This document shows positions 32,355 to 43,639 of a stretch of DNA of 64,000 nt, one piece after another (within the stretch, counting starts at the first letter, position 1; every line of letters begins with the position of its first letter). Source of the stretch: Eleusine coracana subsp. coracana (taxonomy: Eukaryota; Streptophyta; Magnoliopsida; Poales; Poaceae); NCBI GenBank assembly GCA_032690845.1, contig CM064430.1, positions 6,186,949 to 6,250,948 on the forward strand, read 5' to 3'. Below the pieces are notes generated by a model. The model was not told where the DNA came from. It saw only the letters and a list, made by a program, of their open reading frames with translations, and ran no database searches. A program made the translations under genes and the position numbers.

Positions 32355-32960
32355 TCAGGAGGAGTCAATGGTACTCAGGTCTTCCTAGCGCTAGCTTAAT
32401 TGTTGGTGTCATTATCAATGTTAACATTATTTCTCACCGCTTCCTCATTCACTATTATAACAAGACCCTTTGGTGCCACCTCCGTTTTTGAAGTAGTGTT
32501 GAGCCCACTTTTTTGGCTGACACTACAGGCCCTGGCAACCTCAAAGCACCAAGGCCCAATACCGGCGTGTGCCACTACGAGTACCAGTATCGGGCGCTAT
32601 TTAATAAGCAAAGGATGACTGCACTACTAATAGCACACACACGGCGTTGTCGGTCCGTGCTAACATCAACAACGACCGAGATTGATATGAACCTTAGCTT
32701 TGTCGGTTGCTTGTCGGTTTGTGATGATGTCAATAATGACTGAGATTGGTATGAACCCTAGTTGCGTCGGTTGCTCGTGACATGACCATTAGCTAAGATT
32801 GGGATGGAAAACATCAATGTTGATCCCTACTAACATCAGTAGAGACCAACAATGCTACTTGTGCCAACTAAGCCCGTCAGTAATGTGGGTTGCTAATGCT
32901 ATCATCACTAACCAACACTAGTTTCAGAAATAGTACTATTGGTTGTTGCCGATGTGAGCC
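32355..32960 (+). repeat. Repeat S, copy 2
   Basis: It matches 2400-2850 through TCTTCCTAGCGCTAGCTTA, CCCTTTGGTGCCACCTCC and GATCCCTACTAA. It has an extra 26 bases around 32504-32531 (ACTTTTTTGGCTGACACTAC) absent from copy 1. It extends about 100 bp further right than copy 1, which is cut by Gypsy-1. Confidence 0.6.
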
Positions 32961-33224
32961 ACAAACAACATGTAACATCATACCCCAGCCCGTTAACAAC
33001 ATGTAACAGTAGTAGTTTCGGCTCAAGAGGCCCAAAAATGAAGAGAAGTTGTGTGATAGTCAGCATATAACCCACTTTGTTCCAATTATAGCACCTCCAA
33101 GTTAACCCTTTGACATGACAAAAGGATGAAAGCATAAGAGGGACGCTATACGTGGATGTGCATGCCCGCCCCACAGCTGAGCCAGGGCAGTAAGCAAACT
33201 CTGGACCGAACAATTTTTTTTGAA

Positions 33225-33310
33225 AACACCTAAAAATGGTTTCATGCCCTTTACTATGATCCATAAAGATAATTATATCATTAGCATAAGCATAACTGAC
33301 AACTCGTCAT
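33225..33310 (-). pseudogene. Possible LINE reverse transcriptase fragment
   Basis: On the minus strand the peptide YAYANDIIIFMDHSKGHETI resembles the YADD box region of plant LINE reverse transcriptases (Y-A-D-D-T-I-I-F-x-D-H). The second D of the box is kept and the first reads N. The similarity covers only about 25 residues, and the remainder of the 118-codon ORF (33264-32908) is not recognisable. Confidence 0.35.
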
Positions 33311-33599
33311 ATTCAATCATAGATTAGAGCCGTTCAATGCGTCACTGTGACTTCTACGACAATACATAGTAATCACTAAATATTGATGCATAATCTATCC
33401 AAGGGTAATTATTTATTATGGCTGCTCACCAACCTTATTCATTTTTTGTGATCTTCAGCATGGGCCATATATATTCAAGTTACACATGAAGAAGCTGGTG
33501 CAGATAATTAATTTTTCTTTATAGAACTTCCAGTCAAATTTATTGTTTTGGTGAGAGCATTAAATAGATTAGGTGTTCCTTGCCTAAGTATACGATTAG

Positions 33600-35150
33600 G
33601 CCGGAAGGCATTAGAAAAAGCTCACACGGCAAACATCAGACCGAGGTACAGATGACGCACAATTACGACCAGACATACCAAAGCTGTGTATTAGGTATCC
33701 GATTCAGAATGATAAGAGATGGGCAGTTTGAAATGCTATTGCATAGTAGATTAGCCGGTCAATCAAGAGTGTACCCTTTGCACTGACCTTGGAAAACCAC
33801 TGAACGAAATTTCATCCAAATATCCAAAATATCACCTTTATGGGTGGAGACCATTTATTGTTTTGTTCATACTTGTAACTACGACTTTTTAAGATGGATG
33901 ATAATTTCTTGCCAAATTATCAGTTCTTTAGAAAAATTCAATTTGTTCATTGCGTTAATTCTCCTCAGCAGATCAACTCAAGAATAACATGCAGGATCAG
34001 CACAGAAATTTCAGAAAAGTATCTCGTGGGCTGTTAAGATTCGTGGCTTAAAAGTACTTATCACAGCAGACTGAAGTTTTCTTGGGAGCAGTTTTACTGT
34101 CTAAAATACTAACTTAGTTTTACATTAAAATCCTATATGTTTTTTTTTGAAAATAACGTGGGAACCAATCTTCACAACTCTGTATATTTATTTGCTAACT
34201 CTGTATTTTTAGTATATAGGTGTTTTCCCAGCAGAGGAGTTTAGATAGTGGATTCCTTTGGGGTGCAACAGTATATTTCAAGAAGACTAGCTATGCAGAG
34301 GGTATTTGCTACCTACGGCTGCTTGGTCATTTCTCACCACCAAAAGGCTAGAGCCGATCATTTCTTACATAAGAGGGATGATAGGCATGCAATGCTTTGT
34401 TTATCACACAGCAATCATACGTAGCTATTGTTTCGGGCATGTGAGGCATCAAGAAAAGAGCGTGCATGCACAGATGACAACGCAGAGCCCCTGCTTAATG
34501 GGGACTGACTTGCAACTGTCCACATCTAAACCGGCGGGCCTCTGGCGTCTTCTACCTCTCGACTATCTACAAATTCCCTATGTTTCAAACTACGGCATTG
34601 GGTCTTCTCCCTCCCACCTGCCCCAGACTCTCAGTGCTTGAAGCCATGGTGGCGGGTGGGTCCTGAATGAGGTGAGACACAGAGGTAGTGCTGAACCGGG
34701 TCCGTGCAACATGAACAGAACCTTGGCGTGGTACTGGGCTCCGGCGCCAGATCCACATACATGGTGCCTCGACCGTGCTGGACGCTGGGAGGTAGAAGCG
34801 TGCTAGTAGCTCCACATCACCTTCCAAAACCAGCGCAGGGTGTGTCTTATCGGCCTCGATTCTCTCTGCCTGTCCGCCATCTGCAGTCTGCGCCTCCCTG
34901 CGGCCCCAGAAATGGATCACCTAGGGCGTGGGAGCACTGTCGACGGAGCCCAGAACCCTTCATGCAGCTGCCATGGGCTGGCAGCCTTTCCTTCCGCCTG
35001 AAGCACACACATGCACGGGTGGCTCCTCAAGCAAGAACAGGTGGCACCTGCAAGTGCCCACTCTGACCTGGCCGAGCTGAGTCTAATGACCATGGACTGG
35101 CTGTGCAGTGCAGCAAAAAGCTTGATCGTTACACACATGCTAATTATCTA
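33600..35150 (+). repeat. Repeat R, copy 4 (most complete with long tail)
   Basis: It shares with copy 2 the segment from ATTCAGAATGATAAGAGATG to the TATATAGGTGTTTT box (34215) and beyond. With copy 5 it shares the tail from CAGCGCAGGGTGTGTCTTAT (34828) to AAAAAGCTTGATCGTTACAC. ORFs on both strands (34704-35066 +, 34920-34585 -) are not conserved in other copies because of indels. I therefore read it as non-coding. The unit length is about 1.5 kb here. Confidence 0.85.
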
Positions 35151-36700
35151 GCAATAAAACCTACAGTTTTATTCACACCAATTCCGTTTGGGCCAACTAG
35201 ATTATATGGTCCGCGCAGTTGCACAGGTTAGACACTAAACATACGTACAATATTTTAGAATCAATTTGTGAATCTGTACTCAATTGTCTTGTACTTGTAA
35301 TATATTTCTAGTTTTATATTCACTTCCAATATTACCTATGATTGATGAATGTCTACTTCATTCACCATATTTATAGTAATATCTCTGTCGTATAACTTAG
35401 CTTTTTTTTTCTTTTTTTCAGCTTTTTTCCTTGGATAAAAAAGTATAACTCAGCTTTTAGTTCTGTGCAAGTTTATAAATGATCACATATTTCATGACTC
35501 TATATTTTCTTAGTTGTTATATATAAAGGAATAAATTGTAGTAAATACTTGTATTATACCACTTACATATTCTATACTGTAGAATAATACATGAATATTT
35601 TGAAATCTAAATCTATAAAATCTTAGGATATTTGGACTTGAATGTTAGGTATGAAATTTCATATATCTTTGTTTAAAAAGTCCAGGGATCCTCTCTTGCA
35701 AGTCTCCACTAACTTTAATGCTTCCATTCAAACTAAATTTCTAAGTTTGTTCATGTGGATCATACAGTAGGGGTTAAGTATTTCTATGTTCTTCTGTTTC
35801 TTTCATTGCTTGTTACTCCATGGGCCATTGAAGAGGAATAAAAGGCATGTATTATGACTGTTCAAAATAAAAGTCCAATACAAGTATTGGTAGCTTGTAT
35901 GACACTGTTCTTATGGTTTTTGATTGCTTTGTTTGGGCAAATTCCATCATCCTACCCTGCCTCTTATTGCTCCTATAAAGTTTAGCTATGCCGTCGACGT
36001 CCTTTCTTCTCCCCGGCAACAATACGGACCACTCAAGGTATATAAATTATACCTTTTAAATAGTTGGCACCACCGCACAAAATAATCATGTTATCTTACC
36101 TATTGAATAACCAGTCCATCTTTGCATTCTTGAACTTCATAGCTAGATAGTTGCAATTCTCAGTCATCTATTGGATAAATCAAACAGCATGCCCTTGTTT
36201 AAAATTTATTGATGTGCTCATAATTCATGCAAGGCATATGTGTGCAACAGGGCAGGTACCATGGCATCATCTATTATAATCATCTTGCATGTGTTTATGC
36301 AAGTTCATGAGATGAATTATCTTCTCTAAGTAGGTCAACCCATAATGGTAAATGTAACAATAGACACAGAAGCACTTGAAACGACGTACTTCCTTCTAAC
36401 ATATTTACTATATTAAAATGATTACTTGAACTATGCAATATCTTCATCGGTACTTCCTTTTTTGTTTCACTGACATGCATATGCACCCGCATAGAGGAAT
36501 AATGTAAGAACTGAAATATTAATGCAAATCTACAGTTGTGCCTCCAGAATAGATATTGCAGAAGACATATATACCTCATAATAAAACTTTATTCATTACT
36601 CAGAATTGTTATACTATAGTTGTGTGTTCCCTTCATGATAGCAATTCCAAATACAACAACCAAAAAAACAATGGACCATGTAAAAGTATATAAAACATAA
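35151..36700. other. No recognised feature
   Basis: About 1.5 kb of AT-rich non-coding DNA with a T-rich patch at 35402-35430. A 94-codon minus-strand ORF (36579-36295) has no domain I recognise and is probably chance. Confidence 0.5.
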
Positions 36701-36704
36701 AAAA

Positions 36705-37090
36705 ATAAATGGGCTCAGGCGCCATATACAGATACATGGTGCCCCGACCGTGCTAGTAGCTCCACATCGGCTGCCACAACCAGCGCAGGGTGTGTCTTAT
36801 CGGCCTCGATTCACTCTGCCTGTCCGCCATCTGCAGTCCCTGGGGCCCTAGAAATGGATCACCTATGGGCGTGGGAGCACTGTCAACAGAGCCTAGCTCC
36901 CTCCATGCAGTTGCCATGGGCTCGCAGCCTTTCCTTCCGCCTGAAGCACACACATGCACGGGTGCCTGCTGAAGCAAGAACAGGTGGCAGCTGTGCCCAC
37001 TCTGACCTGGCCGAGCTGAACCTAATGACTAGCTGTGGAGTGCTGCAAAAAGCTTGATTGTTATACACAGGCTAATTATATTACTATGCA
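36705..37090 (+). repeat. Repeat R, copy 5 (3' tail)
   Basis: Close to the tail of copy 4: CAGCGCAGGGTGTGTCTTAT, GGATCACCTATGGGCGTGGG, CTTTCCTTCCGCCTGAAGCA, then AAAAAGCTTGATTGTTATAC. It begins abruptly at GGCTCAGGCGCC, so the 5' part is missing. Confidence 0.85.
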
Positions 37091-37565
37091 TATTGTAATG
37101 GTTTTATTGGGCCATTAGTGGAAAGATAAAAATGATACATTTGTAATTTATTTTGTTAATTAGGTCTAAGTATTTTTTTTTTTGCCTTTTACTCTGACGA
37201 AGCTGAATTTCGGATCGACGGATGGGTTCAAGATGCTTAGAAATGATCTCTTTACCCCTAATGACAATGCGAATAAATAAATAAAATATAAATAAAATTA
37301 CATTATTATTCCTAAGCATTACCGCCAGTAATTACTAGAGGTAATATGCATAGTAAACTGCTCCTATACAGTTTTATTGAAACAAAGCGCTGAGCTCCAT
37401 TTTGGTGTCTTTTCCGGTTACTTAATTGTCAATTCAATTGGAGCGAGGAAAGGAACCTTATTAATAGTAGTTTTTCATTAGGACGAAGTGTATCTTTTTT
37501 GTCTTGCCACTTAACACCTCTACTCATGCAACGGACACCAATGGCAATTGGCAGACACAAAGGGT
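37091..37565. other. No recognised feature
   Basis: AT-rich DNA with an 12-base T run near 37170 and AATAAATAAATAAAATATAA near 37272. The words GGTAATATGCATAGTAAACTG (37341) and TATTACTATGCATATTGTAAT (37077) form a loose inverted pair. No ORF of note. Confidence 0.4.
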
Positions 37566-37575
37566 AAAAACAATG

Positions 37576-38085
37576 CTTAATTGCAAAAATCACTCCATAA
37601 GCTACTTAGAGTTTGAGATTCCCACCCATAAGTCATTAGTTGCAAATCCCCATCCACCCAGTAAGTTTTGTTATAAAAATCACCCTAGTGTGCACCTTCT
37701 TAATTAATTTAACATGTTTTTATTTATTTATAATAGCCAATAATGTTTTATGAAACATATACAATTTTGAAAATGTAATCTTCATAATTTTCCTATAGAG
37801 AATATGCAACAAAAATGTCAATTAAAGTTTGAACGGTGTTCCATAAAGTTTAAAATTTGGATACATTTTTATGAAAATAAGAGAAATTTAACTCACTAAA
37901 AATATTTAACAATGTTAAACTTATTTACTTTAACTTATTTTTAAATTTATGTCAATAAAAATATATAAAATTAATTAACATGTGTCAACTGGGGTGGTTT
38001 TTGCAACAAAACTCATTGGGTGCGTGGAGATTTGCAATAAAAAGGTTTATGGGTAGGAATCTCAAACTCTAAGTAGCTTATGAGA
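37576..38085. mobile_element. 510-bp DNA element with ~110-bp terminal inverted repeats
   Basis: Left arm 37592-37700 (CATAAGCTACTTAGAGTTTG, GCAAATCCCCATCCACCC) is mirrored by right arm 37975-38084 (CAAACTCTAAGTAGCTTATG, GGGTGCGTGGAGATTTGCAA). AAAAACAATG occurs at 37566-37575 and 38086-38095 as the target duplication (9-10 bp). Long inverted repeats plus a 9-10 bp duplication fit a Mutator-type non-autonomous element; this is inference. The interior is AT-rich and non-coding. Confidence 0.8.
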
Positions 38086-38095
38086 AAAAACAATG

Positions 38096-39589
38096 ACCAC
38101 TAAAGCAGCATAACGTCTTAGTGGTTTCCTATTACAAAGCACAATTTTTTTGACAGCTGATATGAATATCCGGAATGAATGTACATAAGTCACACATAGC
38201 CTACAATTTCTTCTTGAACCAGCCAAGCGTGATAACTCTATTTATTCCATTTCTCAAGTTGGATAGAGCACAAATGAGAGCACTCTTGTTTCTGGCAGTG
38301 GAAGTATATATTTGTGATCAGATGTGAAAGAGATCAAGTCGGACAAAAAAGCGCCAATAAGGAATTTCTCTTCTGGTCCTTTGCAGGTACATGAGAGAAA
38401 TTTCTGCATGTGCTGCCTGTCTGATATATGTGTTGGGTTCATTCACCCAATCACATCACATTCATCAACCTTTTCCTGATTCAAGAGTCTAAAGGCAATG
38501 CTCATCCATGGAACGGCATATCCTCGAGCTCGATTAGCATCGATCGGTTTGGGAGAACAGGAATAGAGAGGAGTTGTATTTGGAACAAACAAGGTGGACT
38601 CCAGCCGTCATGCTCATCGGCTTCAGTCTCGATTAGAATCATCTCCAGACCTGGCAAGCCGTAAGAATTGGGAACCGTCCATATACTGCTCGTTCGTGAG
38701 CTCTCGAGAGGCAGCTTGACTATGGACGGCTCCCCGAGGCGGCAGCCAAGCTCGCTGCACTGAAGTCATGACATGAAGCGACAGTTACTGCGAGCACCAT
38801 GGCCCGTGGCCTCCAGACCTGGCAAGCATCCACGAAATTGTGCTCTTGCTGGTGCTGCCATCTATAATGTGCGTCTGATGGTTCGGTGAAGGCGATGATC
38901 ACAGCAGGATGAGGTGCCAGTGCTGATGCTGTCGTCTATTATGTGCGTCAGTGAAAAGAGGAAGACAAACAGGGAAGCAAGTGACATGTGGTCCCATGGA
39001 TAAAAATAGTGGATGTTGTCACCACCCATTCTTTGTACTGCTGGATGTTGTCACCACGTGCTCGGGTTGTGGGCGTTGGTTCCTGTCTAACATTGCCATC
39101 CAGATTTCCTGGCCGACATAGCAGCGCCACCTCACCAAGGTCAATCCACAGCATTCAGGTTCTTTCTCATGTCTAGTACAGAAGGGTGCAACAAGAAAAT
39201 GGGATGAAAACAAGAGGAGAGATCAGATTATTTGGAGGGCCAACCGGCCAAACCATCAAATAACTTTGTATTCTTATCCAAAAAAACTATAAAAATACAA
39301 TTTGGATGAACAAATCTTGACAGACTATTAGGTTCAGAATCTGATGCACAACTTTCAATGGTAATTTACAAAGCTACGTTCTCCGGAACGTGGTGATATT
39401 TCAATGCTATCTAACAAAAATTTCTCAGTTATTCGAAAGCACTGTTCAGATTGATTAAATAAAGTCCCAAATTTAACAGCATAACCCTACGTGTTGACGT
39501 CTTGAGGCAATGCTACAACAGGTATTTATTTCAGTGCAGCTCCTGCTAGTGTCGACTAGCAAAGGTCACGTTTGATTAAATATGTGCGT
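38096..39589. other. No recognised gene; two short direct repeats
   Basis: TCCAGACCTGGCAAG occurs at about 38652 and 38812. A ~35-base word (GTGCTGCCATCTATAATGTG and GATGCTGTCGTCTATTATGT) occurs at about 38852 and 38927. Short ORFs on both strands carry no recognisable domain. Confidence 0.45.
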
Positions 39590-39847
39590 GTTCCAGACTT
39601 CCAGCGTGAAGGAGATTTAGATGGACCGAAAGAAAACAAAAAGGGTGCCCTAGCTTGAGGTGCAAGCAGTAGATGCGATGCTTTTGTATCACACAATCCC
39701 GTAGTTTTAGGCTTGGGAGACATCAAGAGAAGATCGTGCATGTATAGATGACAAGAAGATCCGCTGCTTCCTAAGGAATGATATGTTCACCTTGTTATCT
39801 AAACTGGTGGACTTGTGGAGTCTTCTCCCTGTGGACCTTGTGAAACT
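39590..39847 (+). repeat. Repeat R, copy 6 (fragment)
   Basis: Pieces GAGATTTAGATGGACCGAAA, TGTATCACACAATCCCGTAG, GGCTTGGGAGACATCAAGAG, CATGTATAGATGACAAG and ATCTAAACTGGTGGAC appear in the same order as in other R copies. It ends where the hairpin at 39848 begins. Confidence 0.75.
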
Positions 39848-39980
39848 GGTTGTACTATGCACAATATGCAGGGCAATATCAGTTATTTTTTAGCTTTTGT
39901 GCATAGTACAGTTAGTACAAGCAGAAGCCAAAAGCTAAAAAATAACTGATATTGCCCTGCATATTGTGCGTAGTACAACC
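39848..39980. repeat. 133-nt hairpin (53-nt arms, 27-nt loop)
   Basis: 39848-39900 and 39928-39980 are reverse complements with two mismatches (start GGTTGTACTATGCACAAT). The loop again contains TTGTGCATAGTACA, the reverse complement of the arm's outer end. It could be a foldback MITE, or if transcribed, a small-RNA precursor. No flanking duplication was found. Confidence 0.9.
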
Positions 39981-40925
39981 CCATCCAGACGTCAACCACA
40001 CTTAGGAGACCGTACCAATATTCTCTGAGAGGGGAACAACTTCTTTTTCAATGAATGAATGAACAACTTCTTCCAGCTGTAGAGCAAAAAGAAGTTGGCA
40101 CCCTGTCAGCAATCTTTGATGTATACACTACCAGCCGCTTGCCCACAACGAGTTCCTTCTAGGCTGCAGCTTCGATTTACGGTTGGAGACCAAGGAGAAT
40201 TATCGGACGTGCCATCTCCAAGTAGAGGCACAGTTGGGTCATAAGGGACTGCATGGTCTACTCCGGATGCCTCCCAAACCTAAAAATATCATGTTGTCGA
40301 GGGTAGATATTCATTCGTGATAATTTTAAAGAAATATGGTCCTTCTCATCCAACTCTCCTGCCCTGTCTAAAACACACACGTATATATATTGAGGAAGTA
40401 GAGAATGAAAATGATATGTGTTATAATTGGTGAACTATGGTAGGTAAAGAAGCTCATGAAGGAAGGAACTGTAGCAATTTTAATTTTTTTACAAATATAA
40501 TTGAAATGTCAAAACATGGAAATCAACCCAACCTGAACACCAACGTTCATATAGGAAGTCCATAAACAAGTCAAACTGAAGCATTTGGACAAAGTATTAC
40601 TAAAACAGAGTCCCACAAGCCAAATGCTTGTAGACGGTCCTGTTGTATGCTGATATGGGGACGGGGAAGATCATATTCACAAATCACAAAATACCCAAAT
40701 ATGTTAACTTCCGCAAACAAATACATTACGATATATATTTAACAACATTACTGTACAAACTGAAAGAAGGTTTGCCTATTACGTTTTGTTTTTTGCTTCT
40801 GCTTTTGAACCCCTGAGAATTGTTAGTTTATCGACTTTTTAACTCCTGCATTAATTTACTGACTTACCAAACACCAGGTCACATTATGCCAGAACCTTTT
40901 ATTTTTCTTTTGGCAATAAACTATT
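39981..40925. other. No recognised feature
   Basis: Non-coding AT-rich DNA, no ORF above 60 codons, no inverted repeat recognised. Confidence 0.5.
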
Positions 40926-41510
40926 TTGTTGTTACCTCTGCATGTTAGTATATCTGTAGTGTGTTTCTGTGTGTGAAGAACTACAGATGGCGAGAAAGCA
41001 CACACAACAGACACAAGCACCCTCCTTCCTTGTTTCTCAGCACCTGAAGGTAGAACTGCATACCAAAGAAGGCATACAGTGCTTATTTATTATTCTTTTG
41101 CTGTCGTCCAGACAGCTTGTTTAGTTAAAAAGTAAACTGTGTTTGTTGTCTGAACCACAACAAAAAAATTCCGGAGGAAGTATCGCGCAACAGCATATAT
41201 GGCTTGGGAGGCATCAGGAGAGGACCGTGAACACAGATTGCAAAGAAGAGGGCATCCCATCGACGCGGCTTGCCGATAGGAGTGACTTGGCGGACATCTG
41301 GCACCTGACTTAACCCAAACTCTCCATGTTTCAAACCGCGATGGCAGATGGCACCTGAATCGAGCCTGTCCATTAGGAGAACTGTGACGGTGACGCCGCG
41401 TGGGGGTCAAGGTGCTGTGACACCGAGAGCAAAACTCATGCAAGCAGCTCCAATCTGCCTCTCACAGACTGCAGCTCCACAGTCAACAACGCCTCCAGGG
41501 ACGATCAAGG
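40926..41510 (+). repeat. Repeat R, copy 7 (diverged)
   Basis: CTCTGCATGTTAGTATATCT, AGATGGCGAGAAAGCACACA, GGCTTGGGAGGCATCAGGAG, CATGTTTCAAACCGCGATGG and AAGCAGCTCCAATCTGCCTC follow R order. About 150 bp in the middle are replaced or diverged. Confidence 0.75.
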
Positions 41511-41639
41511 GCATGGGGTTCTTTTGCGAGCAGTTTTACAGTGGACCATGATACATATAAAATTAGAGTATTATAGATTAAATCTAACCCTTCATTTAAG
41601 ATGGCATTAATTGTAATTTCTGTATAGTTTAGGGTTAAT

Positions 41640-41900
41640 TAAGCAAAAGGTTAATTACAGGCAGCTTTCTATCTAACGCACGCACGCCCGCCGCCGCTGC
41701 CACCCCCGCCGGAGTTGGCCGCCGCCGCCGCCGCCCCCACGGGTCCTCGCCGGAGTCGGCCGCCGCCGCCGTTGCTGCCACGTGTACTCGCCGGAGTCGG
41801 TCGCCGCTGCAGTATCGGATTGTCATCGGAGTCGGTTGCCGCCGCCGCTGCCGTACTGAATCGTCGCCGGAGTCATGATCCTCTCCTTGCCCCAACCAGT
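41640..41900. repeat. GC-rich CCG-type degenerate tandem array
   Basis: TCGCCGGAGTCGGCCGCCGC-like units recur about four times with a period near 55-60 bp inside AT-rich DNA. It gives alanine/arginine-rich ORFs on both strands (41715-41996 +, 41895-41635 -), a composition artefact. It may be gene-derived cargo of a decayed transposon. Confidence 0.55.
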
Positions 41901-42639
41901 GATTTATTAGTTTTTCTGATTACTGTGGACTGCATCCTCGGGTTTGGTCTTAATAATAAAATTCAAAGTTATGTCATGATTTATGAACATGACTAATTGC
42001 AATTTCCGGCAGTAATTCTGCTTGCGAGGAGGTGTGAACTGCAGCGGCGGCGACGGCACACGCCGCTGAACATCTTCCGCCGCTGCCATAGTAGTCCACA
42101 CCTGTCGTAACCTAGCAGTGTGTGGCTCGATGAGGTCGTCATCTATCTTGTTCTCGCTGCTGATCTGTTCTAGTTTGAACCAGCTCTCCTAGCTGGTAGT
42201 GCTAGAAGCAACGCGAGAGGCACAGGACCTTAAATCCTCTCCATGACCAAAACAAGCTCTATACTACTGCACCCTCTACTTTCCACGACGCCCAAATCAG
42301 TCACAATCTACTCATTGATATGACCAGTCGATAATGGAATGTGCATTGTTACAAATCAAATAATAAAATAAAAAATACCACTAAGATTTTACTCATATTA
42401 AAAGTGATATTGTTCGGTTCCAGTTTTGCCCATATGATACTTATAATACCTCTAAATGATACAATGATACCGGTAGATCAAAGAAGTATCATATTAACAA
42501 TCTGAGCCATTAGATGAAGAAAATGAACGGCATGCATTTATTTTGGTCCACTATAAAAGTCTCTTTTGCGGCCACATCACCCATTAGCTATTTGCGAGCC
42601 ATGGATGGTTAAGTTTTCTATGTCAGTCGGATGATCAAG
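41901..42639. other. No recognised feature
   Basis: Mixed-composition non-coding DNA. GCAGCGGCGGCGACGG near 42043 is a second, shorter GC patch. No ORF with a domain. Confidence 0.45.
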
Positions 42640-42711
42640 TTTTTTAATAGGTATAAACAGGGTTGTGTGATGTGTAGAAGCCAGAAAATCTGTTTCCATT
42701 ATCTAAAAAAA
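42640..42711 (+). mobile_element. Very short LINE 3' tail
   Basis: TTTCCATTATCTAAAAAAA at 42693-42711 matches the tail of the LINE at 31451-31471. The upstream part (GGTTGTGTGATGTGTAGAAG) is like the last coding part of plant LINEs. The 5' limit and duplication could not be set. Confidence 0.5.
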
Positions 42712-42854
42712 GTTGACACGTGTACTATCCAACTACACTTTACAAAAAAGAGAGGCTCTAAGAGTGTCCATTGAGGTTATGATGTCGGTAAGTAATAACT
42801 ATTAGTGCTGATCCCGCTGCACACTGCAATCTCCATGCTTTTGCAGACTTATTT

Positions 42855-43060
42855 AGTGTGTGTGTTTTAGACACGGAAGTTGGGTTGAATGACCATATTG
42901 CTCTCAAATTACACATGGTGTGTGCGAGATGTGCTTCTTTTTATCACACAAACGCCTATATATATAGTTCCAGGCTTGGTAGGCATCAAGAGAGGACCGT
43001 GCATGCACACACTAGAAGGAACAGCCCCAGACCCAGGTAGGATACAACTCCGATTACTGC
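42855..43060 (+). repeat. Repeat R, copy 8 (fragment)
   Basis: TTTATCACACAAACGCCTAT, AGTTCCAGGCTTGGTAGGCA and TCAAGAGAGGACCGTGCATG match the middle of R. Both ends fade. Confidence 0.65.
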
Positions 43061-43069
43061 CACGTACAC

Positions 43070-43630
43070 GGCCAAGCATCGCATCAGCGGAAACAAGATA
43101 ATCAGCGATCGAGTCCTCATGCATGAGGCCAGCTCCGAGCGAAGAAATTAAATTGAGCCGAGTCGTCCGCCAAACAGATCGAGCCATGGCCTTAACCAAC
43201 CATGCCGAGCCGATATCGTCTTTGTCCAGCCCGAGATCATAGGTGCGGCTGGCGAGTGGCGATGATGGCCGGCAGAATCTTCTCCGCACGGCGTCAGCAG
43301 CGTAGTTGCGGTCCGGGTGATGCCTGTGAAGAGACCAATGTCAGGATAGCCATGCATGCCTGGGCGTAGAGGAAGGATGTTCCTGACAGATGAACGAAAT
43401 GACAGAGACGGCGAGAGGCGTGGGCAGGCTGCAGCGGTGCCACCAAACCGTATACGATGAACGGGACAACATCTCATTTGCAGCCTTTGTTCTCGAGGAG
43501 AGACAACAATGGCTGGTCCTGACCTCAACGATGGCAGCGGCGACAACTGCAGGCACAACATCGCCGCGCTCTTCTACCCCAATCGGGCGGGACATCGCAT
43601 GCGTGAGGAGCCTAGACAAACTTCAGTAGA
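43070..43630 (-). other. GC-rich segment with minus-strand ORFs, possible captured gene pieces
   Basis: Minus-strand ORFs 43289-42909, 43561-43148 and 43619-43341 overlap in different frames. They contain peptide stretches of normal-looking composition (LDKDDIGSAWLVKAMARSVW; GVEERGDVVPAVVAAAIVEV). I recognise no family. The GC content is clearly higher than in its surroundings, as in gene fragments carried by plant DNA transposons. No start, splice site or promoter could be argued. Confidence 0.3.
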
Positions 43631-43639
43631 AATATGTGT

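Noticed and set aside
34585..35066. Opposing 111-120 codon ORFs in R copy 4
   Set aside because: Corresponding frames in copies 1, 3 and 5 are shifted by indels. This is not the pattern of a conserved protein.
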